64,000 nt of DNA from Lysobacter stagni (GCF_030053425.1 NZ_JASGBI010000001.1:2984001-3048000); one strand, 5' to 3'. Shown: positions 27,490-36,265, counted from the stretch's first letter. Program-made: numbers and translations. The notes: generated by a model not told the origin, from the letters alone.

Positions 27490-27900
27490 TCACGCGCTGC
27501 GGTGCCTGCGCGCCATCCACCAGTGCGCAAGGCGATTGATCGGCCCGCGCATGATCAGGTAGGGGATGAAGCACAGCAGCACGATGAAGTTGACCGCCTC
27601 CAGCACGTGGAACGTGCCGAACACGCGGTACTGGTAGATGATCTCCATCACCAGGCCGAGCACGAGGATGCGCCCGGTGGCCTTCACGCCTTCGTTCAGC
27701 GATGCACTGCGGTGTACGGGATCGTGCGTGATGGTCCAGAAGTACGGCGCGCGCCCGACCTTGGCATCCTTGAATCCGTCACGCACGGCCATCAGCAGCG
27801 CCATGGTGGGCTGCAGCACGAAGCGGAACGTCATCGGCCCTTCCGCCCTGCCGATCAGGTCGGTGTAGAACCGCACCGCATCGTTGACGAATCCTTCCAT
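27490..27900 (-). CDS. Hypothetical small membrane protein, first gene of sulfatase operon
   Basis: A 136-residue protein with three hydrophobic segments (FRFVLQPTMALLMAVRDG; ATGRILVLGLVMEIIYQYRVF; HVLEAVNFIVLLCFIPYLIMRG) and an Arg-rich end. I do not recognise a named family. AAGGGG precedes ATG 27900. It is co-directional and tightly spaced with the DUF202-like gene, so it probably opens the operon that ends with DUF1622. Confidence 0.75.
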   Translation of the reverse strand: MEGFVNDAVRFYTDLIGRAEGPMTFRFVLQPTMALLMAVRDGFKDAKVGRAPYFWTITHDPVHRSASLNEGVKATGRILVLGLVMEIIYQYRVFGTFHVLEAVNFIVLLCFIPYLIMRGPINRLAHWWMARRHRSA

Positions 27901-28113
27901 CACGCCCCTTCGGCAAGGCCACGGATGGCAGAGCCAGTCGCGTGACGGGTCGTCCCGGCGAAAGCGGAACGGTCTTGTGCGCGGGTCGCAGCATGGCTGC
28001 CAAAGGCATGGCGAGACACACGACGAAGGCTTTTATCGTCGTGTCAGCGAGGTGAATGAGTCGTGATGGATCGATGCATGCTCGTTCAGCATGCGTGGCG
28101 ATCGTGAGGGCGA

Positions 28114-28923
28114 TTACTTGCGTGAAGCAGTCTTCGCGACCTTCTTCACCGCAGTTTTCTTCGTGGCGGCTTTTCGCGCGTCGGCCTTGCGAAGGTCACG
28201 CAGCGCATCCTTGCCCAGCCATCGCTCCGTGGCTACGTCGGACGTGGACAGGCGCTGCGCCAGTTCCAGCCCGGCCTCACGCACCTCGTCGCGGCGGCCG
28301 AGCGAGCGCAGCGCCCAGCTCGCACCCTTGCGCACGAAGTTGCGCTCGTCGCCTGCTTCTCTTTCAACCAGCGCCAGCCCGCGCCGGTACGCGGCTGCGT
28401 CGCCGCGGCCGTGCAAGGCCAGGCTGGCCAGCAGCGCGAACGCCGCGCGCTTCTGGAACTCGTCGCGACGCGATGCCCACTGATCCACCTTGCGCCATGC
28501 ATGTGGTGTGCGGTCGAACAACACAAAGCACAGCGTGTCGCAGATGGCCCAGTTGTCGAAATCCCGGCACCAGCGATCCATCTGTGCGGCGGTCAAGAGC
28601 TCGGGTTCGGCGACATAGGCGGCCAGCGTGCGGGCTTCGTAGATGCCGGTGTCCCACAACGCCTGCGCGAGCGCGTGATCGCGGCCGGCCTGCTTCGCCA
28701 GCGACTGGATGTCCTTCATCCCCACGCCCAGCGCGTGGTCGGTCGGAATGGCGAATCGCGCCATGCCATCGCGCGTGGCGTGGCTGGCGTGTCGGCGCAG
28801 CCATTCGACCGCCTCGTCCACGCTCATCGCGCGCGTTGGCGCCGCACGGGGACGCGTTGCGGGAGTACGTCGCGCGGATGTGGTGGTCGTCGTTGTCTGA
28901 GGCATATGGGACGTCGCCGTCAC
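28114..28923 (-). CDS. DNA alkylation repair protein (AlkD-like HEAT repeats) with Lys/Ala-rich tail
   Basis: A 269-residue protein. The core (about residues 35-240) is the HEAT-like all-helical fold of AlkC/AlkD glycosylases: ALGVGMKDIQSLAKQAGRDHALAQALWDTGIYEARTLAAY, DNWAICDTLCFVLFDRTPHAW, NFVRKGASWALRSLGRRD. The last 25 residues (KADARKAATKKTAVKKVAKT) are histone H1-like, a likely nonspecific DNA clamp. The GTG at 28923 overlaps the stop of the upstream VOC gene; ATG 28905 is an alternative that omits six residues. Confidence 0.85.
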   Translation of the reverse strand: MTATSHMPQTTTTTTSARRTPATRPRAAPTRAMSVDEAVEWLRRHASHATRDGMARFAIPTDHALGVGMKDIQSLAKQAGRDHALAQALWDTGIYEARTLAAYVAEPELLTAAQMDRWCRDFDNWAICDTLCFVLFDRTPHAWRKVDQWASRRDEFQKRAAFALLASLALHGRGDAAAYRRGLALVEREAGDERNFVRKGASWALRSLGRRDEVREAGLELAQRLSTSDVATERWLGKDALRDLRKADARKAATKKTAVKKVAKTASRK

Positions 28924-29291
28924 GCCTTCGGATTGAGCTGGTGCAGCAGCAGCGAATTACCTTCGGGATCCACGCATACCGCCATCCGGCAGTTGGGGCC
29001 GTGGATCACATCGCTGCGGAAAGGAACCTCGTGCGATTTCAGGTCCGCGATCAACGTGTCCAGGTCATCGACCTCGAACGCGATGGTCCCGCCGGCCGAA
29101 TCGCTCGGCTTCTCCTGCGTGAAATTGGTCAGCGCCAGACATCCGCCGCCGGGCAGATCGTATTCGATCCAGTACTGCTCGCCCTGGTTTCCCATCGAGC
29201 CGGGCGTGAGGCCCAGCCGCCCTTCGTAGAAGCCGCGCGCACGCGCCACGTCCGTGATGGGATACATCGTGAAGGCGACCTTCTTCAACAT
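28920..29291 (-). CDS. VOC-family (glyoxalase/bleomycin resistance-like) protein
   Basis: A 123-residue single-unit vicinal-oxygen-chelate protein: VAFTMYPITDVARARGFYEGRLGLTPGS, EYDLPGGGCLALTNF, TIAFEVDDLDTLIADLKSHEV, VCVDPEGNSLLLHQL. One VOC unit means that it must dimerise to make a metal site. The substrate is unknown. AGGAG precedes the ATG. Its stop overlaps the GTG of the AlkD-like gene, linking the two. Confidence 0.9.
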   Translation of the reverse strand: MLKKVAFTMYPITDVARARGFYEGRLGLTPGSMGNQGEQYWIEYDLPGGGCLALTNFTQEKPSDSAGGTIAFEVDDLDTLIADLKSHEVPFRSDVIHGPNCRMAVCVDPEGNSLLLHQLNPKA

Positions 29292-29491
29292 GGCGCGTTC
29301 TCCTGTGGGGGATGGCGAGCCGCGGGACCGCGCGGCCGAGCGACCGATATCCCGCGCATGCGTGCCGCCGTCAAGCATCGATGCGCGCATTCCGACGGGC
29401 GGATGTCGATTCCCGGGGTTCTGCCTCGTCGTCATTGCATACCGGGCGCAACGCAGGCCCGGTTCTTCCGCCACTGAACAGGAGCCCTTCC

Positions 29492-29989
29492 GTGCAGGAC
29501 AGATTCCAGCGCATCACGCCGTTCCTGTGGTTCAACACGCAGGCCGAAGAGGCGATGCAACAGTACGCATCGATCTTCCCCAACTCCCGCATCCTGGAGA
29601 CGTTCCGCTATGACGCGGAAGCCGCACGCGTATCGGGACGCCCTGAAGGCTCGGTCATGACGATCGAGGCCGAACTCGACGGCCAGCGGATCACCGGCCT
29701 CAACGGCGGGCCGCACTTCACGTTCAACGAAGCCGTATCGCTGGTCGTGAATTGCCACGACCAGGCCGAGGTCGACCACTTCTGGGACCGGCTGTCCGAC
29801 GGTGGCGATCCGAAGGCACAGGTGTGCGGCTGGCTGAAGGATCGCTTCGGCGTGTCGTGGCAGATCGTGCCGGTCGAGATACTTGCACTGCTCAAGCATC
29901 CCGACCCCGTGAAGGCCGGCAAGGCGATGGCCGAGATGTTGCGGCAGAAGAAACCCGACATCGCCGCGGTGCGCGCGGCGATGCAGTAG
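29492..29989 (+). CDS. PhnB-like VOC superfamily protein
   Basis: A 165-residue member of the PhnB (3-demethylubiquinone-9 3-methyltransferase-like) group: ITPFLWFNTQAEEAMQQYASIFPNSRI, GLNGGPHFTFNEAVSLVVNC, VDHFWDRLSDGG, CGWLKDRFGVSWQIVP. The family annotation as a methyltransferase is misleading; no SAM-binding site is seen. GTG 29492 has AGGAG 9 bases upstream. It is divergent from the other VOC gene. Confidence 0.9.
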   Translation: MQDRFQRITPFLWFNTQAEEAMQQYASIFPNSRILETFRYDAEAARVSGRPEGSVMTIEAELDGQRITGLNGGPHFTFNEAVSLVVNCHDQAEVDHFWDRLSDGGDPKAQVCGWLKDRFGVSWQIVPVEILALLKHPDPVKAGKAMAEMLRQKKPDIAAVRAAMQ

Positions 29990-29992
29990 CGG

Positions 29993-30469
29993 CTACTTCG
30001 CGCCCAGCGCCCGCCGGGCGAAGAGCACGCAGACCACGCCGAACAGCATGTGCGCCAGCACGCTGTAGGTGATCCAGTCTGCGTGCTCGAACGACGGCGA
30101 GCGCCCCACGCGCGACAGCGGCATCACCACGAAGTTCATCACCACGTACAACACCACGCCGTACAACACGCCCAGCACGACAGGGCGACGCAGCAGCGCG
30201 GGATTGCGTCGCGCGACGAGGGTGTAGATCACCACGAACAGGGTGGCCATGAATACGTGCAACACCGCGCCGAGCACGGCCGCCTGCGTGCCGCCATCGT
30301 AGCTGGCCTGGCCGAGCACGCCGACCGCGATGGTCTGGAACACGCGCTGCAACCCCGCGCCATCCCACGAGAACCACAGCGTCGTGGCGAACACGAAGTC
30401 GCCAAGGGCGACGAGCACACCACCGAGCAGGACTTGCGACCAATCGACCCTACGCGCGATTCGGGACAC
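29993..30469 (-). CDS. Four-helix integral membrane protein of unknown function
   Basis: A 158-residue protein with four hydrophobic helices (VLLGGVLVALGDFVFATTLWF; AVLGAVLHVFMATLFVVIYTLV; VVLGVLYGVVLYVVMNFVV; YSVLAHMLFGVVCVLFA). GTG 30469 has GAGGAGAGG upstream. It ends three bases from the stop of the convergent PhnB-like gene. I cannot assign a family. Confidence 0.7.
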   Translation of the reverse strand: MSRIARRVDWSQVLLGGVLVALGDFVFATTLWFSWDGAGLQRVFQTIAVGVLGQASYDGGTQAAVLGAVLHVFMATLFVVIYTLVARRNPALLRRPVVLGVLYGVVLYVVMNFVVMPLSRVGRSPSFEHADWITYSVLAHMLFGVVCVLFARRALGAK

Positions 30470-30552
30470 GACGCACCTCTCCTCGGGGCCACCCCGGGCC
30501 CGACCCGCGCATCCTAGGCGTTGTCTGCAGATCGCACCCATGACTTTCGTCA

Positions 30553-30594
30553 TAGACAAGATTGTCTAGACAAGTCGTTCTAGTTGGTCTAGCG
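30553..30594. promoter_or_regulatory. BlaI-type operator cluster
   Basis: TAGACAA-GA-TTGTCTA (30553-30568) is a palindrome with 7-bp arms. It is followed by a partly matching TAGACAAGTCGTTCTA (30567-30582) and a TCTAG...TCTAG element (30580-30593). Overlapping TAGACAA half-sites just before a BlaI-family gene fit an autorepressed promoter. Promoter boxes could not be placed with confidence. Confidence 0.65.
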
Positions 30595-30621
30595 TTCGCA
30601 CCATAGCCACCGGACCACGCC

Positions 30622-31011
30622 ATGACCCGCAGAACCGCCAAGCCGCCCAAGCCCACCACCGCGGAGCTGGACCTTCTCCGCGTGATCTGGCGAATGGGCC
30701 CGTCCACGGTGAAGGACCTGCACCAGGCCCGCCTGGCCGAACGACCCGATGCCACCTACGCCAATGTGCTGCGGCTGCTGCAGGTAATGCATGGCAAGGG
30801 TCTGGTGGTCCGCGATGAAAGCCAGCGCTCGCATGTCTACGCCGCCGCGCATGCGCAGGACGCGCTGCAGACGAACCTGCTGAAGGACCTCATCCAGAAG
30901 GCGTTCGCCGGCTCCGGCAAGGCACTGGTGCTGGCGGCACTGAACGACCATGTCACCGAACGCGAGCGCGAGGAGATCAAGCGCTTCCTCAAGGAGCATC
31001 CCGATGGCTGA
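30622..31011 (+). CDS. BlaI/MecI-family transcriptional repressor
   Basis: A 129-residue winged-helix repressor: KPTTAELDLLRVIWRMGPSTVKDLHQARLAE, YANVLRLLQVMHGKGLVVRDESQRSHVYAAA, then a helical dimerisation tail with QTNLLKDLIQKAFAGSGKALVLAAL. The family is inactivated by cleavage in that tail by the partner protease. The stop overlaps the start of the M56 protease gene by 8 bases, so the pair is translated together. Confidence 0.93.
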   Translation: MTRRTAKPPKPTTAELDLLRVIWRMGPSTVKDLHQARLAERPDATYANVLRLLQVMHGKGLVVRDESQRSHVYAAAHAQDALQTNLLKDLIQKAFAGSGKALVLAALNDHVTEREREEIKRFLKEHPDG

Positions 31012-32926
31012 CCTGCTCGATACGATCGTTCCCGCGCTCGGTTGGGCGCTGGTGCACTTCCTCTGGCAGGGCGCGCTGATCGGCGCGCTTGCCGCCGCAG
31101 CCCTGCATGCGCTGCGCGATGCGCGGCCGCAGGCACGCTACGCCGTCGTCTGCGTGGCCCTGCTGTCGTGCGTGATCGCCCCCGCCATCACCGTGGCCAT
31201 GCGGCTGCTCGCGTCCGATGCCGTCGCCGCGATGCCGACGACGCTGACGGACACCGGCGTCACCGTGGTCCGCTTCGTTGCTGACACCGCCGGCGCGGGC
31301 TGGCGACTGGACGAAGCACTGCCGTGGATCGTGCTGACCTGGTTCTCCGGTGCGTGCGCGCTGTCGCTGCGCATGGCGACCGGCCTGCTCTGGGTGCAGC
31401 GTCTGCGTTCCACGCCGCAAGGGCCCGCGCATGCGGCATGGCAGGCGCGACTGGACGCACTCACGCAGCGTTTCGGCATGCCGCGCGTGGCGCTGCGGCT
31501 GGTGGATTCGCTGGACTCCCCGGTCTCGGCCGGCTGGTGGCGGCCGGTGGTGTTCCTGCCGACGGCCCTGCTCGCGCGCATGCCGGTGGATCTGATCGAG
31601 GCGTTGCTCGCGCACGAGCTGGCACACGTGCGTCGCCGCGACTACCTGGTCAACCTGTTGCAGAACCTCGCCGAAGCGCTGCTGTTCTACCACCCCGTGA
31701 CGTGGTGGCTGTCGCGGCGCATCCGCAACGAACGCGAACTCATCGCCGACCGTCTGGCCGCCGACATCACCGGCGAACCGCGACGCCTCGCGCTGGCGCT
31801 GTCCGAACTGTCGGACCTGGTCCACGCAGGCCATGCCTGCGCCCACACACCCCATCTCGCACAAGCCGCCCATGGAGGCTCGCTGATGTCCCGCATTGAA
31901 CAACTCGTCCGTCCCGGCACCCGCATCGCACGTGGCGGCGTCGCCCTGCCCTTCGTCGGGCTGGCGGTGGCCTGCGTTGCCTTCTACGCGCATGCGCAGA
32001 TCGTCCAGCCCAAGGCCGCCATGCAACCGCAACCGGCCGCACAGGCAACGGCGCAGGCCGTTGCCGATGCCAGCGCGGCCGCGCGACCGGCCACCGTGGC
32101 GAAGCCGCAAACCGCCGCCAGACCGGCAACGGCAGCGACGACGGCGACGACCACCTCCCGGAACGTGGTCATGCACGGCCATTCCGACGATGCCTATGCA
32201 TTGGTCGGTCGTGATCGCGAGCGGATCACCATGGACGGATCCACCGATGACCTGGTCGAGATCGAGCAGGCGCGCAGCAGCCTCAAGGACCAGGACTTCG
32301 TCTGGTTCCGCCGCAACGGCAAGGCCTATGTCATCGCCGACGCCGCCACGCTGACGAAGGTACGCGAGGCATGGCGCGACACGAACGCCATCGGCGACCG
32401 CATGGAAGCACTGGGCGCGCAGATGGAAGTGCACGGCAACAAGATGGAAGCGCTGGGCCAGCAGATGGAAAAGCTCGCGCAGCAGCCGAAGGACGAGGCC
32501 GCCATGGAAGCCGCATCGCAGCGCATGGAGGAACTGGGCCAGCAGCAGGCCGTCCTCGCCGCGCGCCAGGCCGAAGCCGCGGCCAACCTGTGGCGTGCCG
32601 ACGAAGGCGAGCAGCGCAAGCTCAACGCCACCATGGAAGCCCTCTCGCAACAGCAGGAAGCGCTGGGCCGGCAGATGGAGGAACAGGGCAAGGTGATGGA
32701 AGCCCAGTCCCGTCGCATGAGCGCCAATCAGGCGCCGATGGAAGCGCTCGGCCGCCAGATGGAAGAGGCTGGCAAGCCGATGGAGGCGCTGGGCGCGCAG
32801 ATGGATGCGCTGGGCAAGCAACAGGAAAAGGTGATCGCCGAAGCCGAGCGCCGTACCCGCCAGCTCATCGACGAAGCCGTCAGCAAGGGCCTGGCGCTGC
32901 CGGCCCCGCGTTACGGCGCGCTGTAA
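31004..32926 (+). CDS. BlaR1-like M56 membrane metalloprotease with methionine-rich repeat sensor tail
   Basis: A 640-residue protein. Residues 1-350 hold four membrane helices and the gluzincin M56 protease with His204-E-L-A-His208 (LLAHELAHVRRRDYL) and ERELIADRLAADI. After the last helix (GVALPFVGLAVACVAFYAHAQ), the usual penicillin-binding sensor is absent. There is an Ala/Pro/Thr linker, a small domain (SDDAYALVGRDRERITMDGST...DFVWFRRNGKAYVI) and a long helical tail with about eight units like MEALGxQME. The tail should form a periplasmic coiled coil, so the signal is unlikely to be a beta-lactam. Confidence 0.9.
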   Translation: MADLLDTIVPALGWALVHFLWQGALIGALAAAALHALRDARPQARYAVVCVALLSCVIAPAITVAMRLLASDAVAAMPTTLTDTGVTVVRFVADTAGAGWRLDEALPWIVLTWFSGACALSLRMATGLLWVQRLRSTPQGPAHAAWQARLDALTQRFGMPRVALRLVDSLDSPVSAGWWRPVVFLPTALLARMPVDLIEALLAHELAHVRRRDYLVNLLQNLAEALLFYHPVTWWLSRRIRNERELIADRLAADITGEPRRLALALSELSDLVHAGHACAHTPHLAQAAHGGSLMSRIEQLVRPGTRIARGGVALPFVGLAVACVAFYAHAQIVQPKAAMQPQPAAQATAQAVADASAAARPATVAKPQTAARPATAATTATTTSRNVVMHGHSDDAYALVGRDRERITMDGSTDDLVEIEQARSSLKDQDFVWFRRNGKAYVIADAATLTKVREAWRDTNAIGDRMEALGAQMEVHGNKMEALGQQMEKLAQQPKDEAAMEAASQRMEELGQQQAVLAARQAEAAANLWRADEGEQRKLNATMEALSQQQEALGRQMEEQGKVMEAQSRRMSANQAPMEALGRQMEEAGKPMEALGAQMDALGKQQEKVIAEAERRTRQLIDEAVSKGLALPAPRYGAL

Positions 32927-33193
32927 CCGGCGTCACGTTGTAACAATCCGCTGCGACAGGCTGCCGCCTGTTGCAGCGCAAACGCCTGACTGGTGTGTTG
33001 ATCCCGCTGCGTCCGGGCCGCTTCGCCTCATGCGCGAGTGCTCCATTCGGGCCGTTCGGCCCGTCGCCGGACAATGGGCCGTCGCCCGACCTTGCCGATC
33101 CTGTCCCCTCCGTGCCCCTGGCTGCGTTCTCCAGTACGGCAGGCAGTGCAGCGCACGCTGTGCAATGCCTGAAATGTTCAAGGGGCGACTCAA

Positions 33194-34861
33194 TTGATCT
33201 TCGATTACAGGAAGGCGTCATCGCCGGCCGATCTGGAGGCGGACATCTGCATCATCGGTGCCGGTGCGGCCGGGCTCGCGATCGCATGGGCGTTCCTCGG
33301 GACGAAAACCCGGGTGTGCGTCGTCGAGGGCGGCGGCATCACCGCCGACGAGCGCAACCAGGCGCTGCTGGAGGGTTCCTCCGTCGGCAACCCGCCCTTC
33401 GACCCGGGCGCATCGCGCCTGCGGGCGTTCGGCGGCACGTGCAACTACTGGGGCCGGGGCTGCATTCCACTGGCGAACCTGGAAGCGCGCGACTGGGTTC
33501 CCGAAAGCGGCTGGCCCATCGGCTTCGCCGACCTCGAACCGCACTATCGTCGCGCCAGCACCTTCTGCGGCATCGATGCGCACGAGATCGGCGAGGACAG
33601 CTTCCTCACGCCGTCCACGCGGCAGCCGCTGTCGTTCGACGGCGACGCGCTGGAACACAAGATCTTCGCGACCAGCCCGATGATCTTCGGCCACGCGTAT
33701 CGGGAAACGTTCGAGCGCGCCGACAACATCACCGTGCTGCTGCACGCGAACCTGCTGGAACTGGAAGCGGCCGCTTCGGCACAGGCCGTGCGCCAGGCGC
33801 GCATCGGCACGCTCGACGGCCGCCGCGGCGTGGTGCGCGCGGCGCACTTCGTGCTGGCCTGCGGCGGTATCGAGAACGCACGCCTGCTGTTGTCGTCCAA
33901 CTCCGTCGTGCCGGCAGGACTGGGCAACCAGCATGATCTGGTCGGCCGCTATTTCATGGACCACCCCAGCGGCAAGCTCGGCACGCTGTTCACCGAGCAA
34001 CCGCACGTGGTCACGCGGCCCTACGACCGCAACGTGCCCAAGGGCCGTCCGCAGGTGCATCCGGAAATCTGCCTGTCGGATGTCGCCCAGCGCAATTACC
34101 GCATCCTCAGCGGCCGCGTGCGTCCGTTCGCGTTCGAGGAGCCCGTGCCGGAAGGCCTGCAGGCGCTGCGCGACCTGCGCACGGCGATGCGCGCGCGCAG
34201 GCGTCACGAGAACTGGGCCATCAAGGCGCGCGTGTGCGGCCGCAAGAACGGCGAACCCGATTACATCGCCAAGGCCATGCCGCCGGCCGAGGACATCCGC
34301 GCACTGACGCTGCGCGCGGGCCTCAACGCGGGCGACATCGCCAAGGCCGTCGGCCGCAAACTGACGCGCAAGCCGACCGTTCGCACCGAACGGGTGGACC
34401 TGATCGGCTACTTCGAACAGGAGCCCAACCCCGACAGCCGCATCACGCTGGGCGAGGAACGCGACGCGCTCGGCCTTCGCAAGGTCAGCATCGACTGGCG
34501 CCTCACCGAGCTGGACCGCCACACCTACCGCACCGCGGCGAAGCTGTTCGGCGCCGAACTGGCGAACGCGTGCCGTGGCCGTTTCCAGTCCGAGACCTGG
34601 CTGGACGACGAAGCCGCCGTGCCGCAGGTGTTCGGCACCTCGCACCACATGGGCACCACGCGCATGGCCGACGCTCCGCACAAGGGCGTGGTGGATCGCG
34701 ATTGCCGCGTGCACGGCGTGGACAACCTGCACGTGGCCGGCAGCTCGGTGTTTCCGACCGGAAGCTGGGCCTTCCCCACCTTCACCATCATCGCGCTGAG
34801 CCTGCGCCTGGCCGAACACCTGCGGAGCCGCCTCGAACAGGCGGCGCCCTTTCTCGGCTAG
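33194..34861 (+). CDS. GMC-family FAD-dependent oxidoreductase
   Basis: A 555-residue glucose-methanol-choline oxidoreductase: FAD dinucleotide motif ADICIIGAGAAGLAIAWAF (16-34), FGGTCNYWGRGCIPL, a substrate cap, and the C-terminal catalytic region FGTSHHMGTTRMADAPHKGVVD with the active-site histidine, then NLHVAGSSVFPTGSWAFPTFT. No signal peptide. TTG 33194 is the only reasonable start and has AGGGG about 9 bases upstream. Substrate (alcohol or sugar lactone) not inferable. A 267-bp non-coding stretch with GC-rich inverted repeats separates it from the protease gene. Confidence 0.9.
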   Translation: MIFDYRKASSPADLEADICIIGAGAAGLAIAWAFLGTKTRVCVVEGGGITADERNQALLEGSSVGNPPFDPGASRLRAFGGTCNYWGRGCIPLANLEARDWVPESGWPIGFADLEPHYRRASTFCGIDAHEIGEDSFLTPSTRQPLSFDGDALEHKIFATSPMIFGHAYRETFERADNITVLLHANLLELEAAASAQAVRQARIGTLDGRRGVVRAAHFVLACGGIENARLLLSSNSVVPAGLGNQHDLVGRYFMDHPSGKLGTLFTEQPHVVTRPYDRNVPKGRPQVHPEICLSDVAQRNYRILSGRVRPFAFEEPVPEGLQALRDLRTAMRARRRHENWAIKARVCGRKNGEPDYIAKAMPPAEDIRALTLRAGLNAGDIAKAVGRKLTRKPTVRTERVDLIGYFEQEPNPDSRITLGEERDALGLRKVSIDWRLTELDRHTYRTAAKLFGAELANACRGRFQSETWLDDEAAVPQVFGTSHHMGTTRMADAPHKGVVDRDCRVHGVDNLHVAGSSVFPTGSWAFPTFTIIALSLRLAEHLRSRLEQAAPFLG

Positions 34862-34887
34862 CGCGGAATGATGCCGCGGACGGCGCC

Positions 34888-35271
34888 ATGAGCTCAGACC
34901 GCGTGTCCACCATCGGGCAGATCGCCGTGACAGTGGACGACGTGCCTGCCGCGCTGGCGTTCTACCGCGATGTGCTGGGCCTGCCGCACCTGTTCAGCGC
35001 GGGGCCGGAGCTGGCGTTCCTCGACGCCGGCGGCGTGCGGTTGATGCTCACCACGCCGCAGGGCGCAGGCACGTCGAGCGCGAACTCCATCCTGTACTTC
35101 AAGGTCGACGACATCGAGCGCGTGCAGGCCGCCATCGTCGCGCGCGGTGCGACGCAGGAACACGCGCCCCAGCTCACCGCGCGCCTGCCCGACCACGACC
35201 TGTGGATCGGCTTCGTCCGCGATCCCGACGACAACCTCATCGGGCTGATGGAAGAGCGGCGCCCTGCGTAG
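34888..35271 (+). CDS. VOC-family protein
   Basis: A 127-residue single-domain vicinal-oxygen-chelate protein: IGQIAVTVDDVPAALAFYRDVLGLPHLFSAGPELAFLDAGGVRLMLT, ILYFKVDDIERVQAAIVARGATQEHAP, DHDLWIGFVRDPDDNLIGLMEE. It contains the usual metal-ligand positions (the His in TARLPDHDLW and the Glu in GLMEE). It follows the GMC gene after 26 bp and may be co-transcribed. Substrate unknown. Confidence 0.9.
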   Translation: MSSDRVSTIGQIAVTVDDVPAALAFYRDVLGLPHLFSAGPELAFLDAGGVRLMLTTPQGAGTSSANSILYFKVDDIERVQAAIVARGATQEHAPQLTARLPDHDLWIGFVRDPDDNLIGLMEERRPA

Positions 35272-35331
35272 ACGGCAGGACAGCGGACGCGTCCATGGCG
35301 ATACTGGGACGACCCCACCCTGCCCGCCTCA

Positions 35332-35796
35332 ATGGACATCCGAGTAGACGACCTCACCGGCGAACCGATCATCTCGCTGCTGGCCGAGCACATGCGTGCG
35401 ATGGAAGCGACCTCGCCGCCCGAAAGTCGCCATGCCCTGGACCTGAGCGGGCTGCGGCAGCCGGAGATCACGTTCTGGTCCGTCTGGGACGGCGGCACGC
35501 TGGCCGGTTGCGGCGCGCTGAAACAGATCGACCCGCACCACGGCGAGATCAAGTCGATGCGCACGGCGGGCACGCACCAGCGTCGCGGCGTGGCATCGCG
35601 GATGCTGGACCACATCGTGGACGAGGCGCGCCGTCGTGGCTACGAACGCCTCAGCCTGGAGACCGGATCGATGGCGTATTTCGAACCGGCACGGCGCCTC
35701 TACGCATCGTTCGGATTCGTCCCCTGCGCACCGTTCGACCGCTACGTGGACGATCCCAACAGCGTCTTCATGACGCGACTGCTGGGCACCGGATGA
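35332..35796 (+). CDS. GNAT-family N-acetyltransferase
   Basis: A 154-residue GNAT enzyme: central strand GCGALKQIDPHHGEIKSMRT, pyrophosphate-binding loop HQRRGVASRMLDHIVDEARRRG, and GSMAYFEPARRLYASFGFVPCAPF at the end. It resembles putative acetyltransferases of the YsnE group. Acceptor unknown. Confidence 0.92.
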   Translation: MDIRVDDLTGEPIISLLAEHMRAMEATSPPESRHALDLSGLRQPEITFWSVWDGGTLAGCGALKQIDPHHGEIKSMRTAGTHQRRGVASRMLDHIVDEARRRGYERLSLETGSMAYFEPARRLYASFGFVPCAPFDRYVDDPNSVFMTRLLGTG

Positions 35797-35806
35797 CGCG
35801 CGCGAA

Positions 35807-36073
35807 TCAGCGCAGCTGGCTGTCCTTGCTGCCTCGGCGGTTATAGCCGCTGGCCGCGCCCTGTTCGCGGTCGTGCGCTTCCTGGCAGGCCACGCACAAC
35901 CGCACGCCCGGCATGGCCTTGCGCCGTGCTTCGGGTATGGCGGTGTCGCACTCCTCGCAGTGCGTCAGGCCGGGACCTTTCGGAAGCTGGCTGCGGGCAC
36001 GCTGGATGGCGTCCTTCACGGTGGCGTCGATCTGGTCCTGAACGGCGCCGTCACCTGCCCAACCGGTGGCCAT
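35807..36073 (-). CDS. DksA/TraR-type zinc-finger protein (YbiI-like)
   Basis: An 88-residue protein with the C4 zinc finger of the DksA/TraR family (CEECDTAIPEARRKAMPGVRLCVACQ) after an N-terminal helical part. It is shorter than DksA and lacks its long coiled coil, so it fits the YbiI/TraR-like group that may act on RNA polymerase or ribosomes. It is convergent with the GNAT gene. The region 36,074-36,265 upstream holds its promoter and that of the next gene; nothing else is seen there. Confidence 0.9.
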   Translation of the reverse strand: MATGWAGDGAVQDQIDATVKDAIQRARSQLPKGPGLTHCEECDTAIPEARRKAMPGVRLCVACQEAHDREQGAASGYNRRGSKDSQLR

Positions 36074-36265
36074 GGGCTCGTCTCCTGGGGGATCGGAAAG
36101 TAGTAAAGCATAGCGCTGCGGCGCTGAATCTCCTGCGCAGGATCGTGCGCCATGCCCCTTGAATTGGCTCCTTCACGCCCCTGCCAAACGGCAGGCGCCG
36201 TCATCACGGCACGGGTCTAGAATGGCTTCAGTCCGTCGATGCGGCCCGGCCGCGAAGGCGCCGAC

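Noticed and set aside
26979..27539. Plus-strand frame opposite the DUF202-like gene, with regular VRxxDxSVR repeats
   Set aside because: It is the mirror of the heptad repeat of the minus-strand gene and has no ribosome site or known fold.
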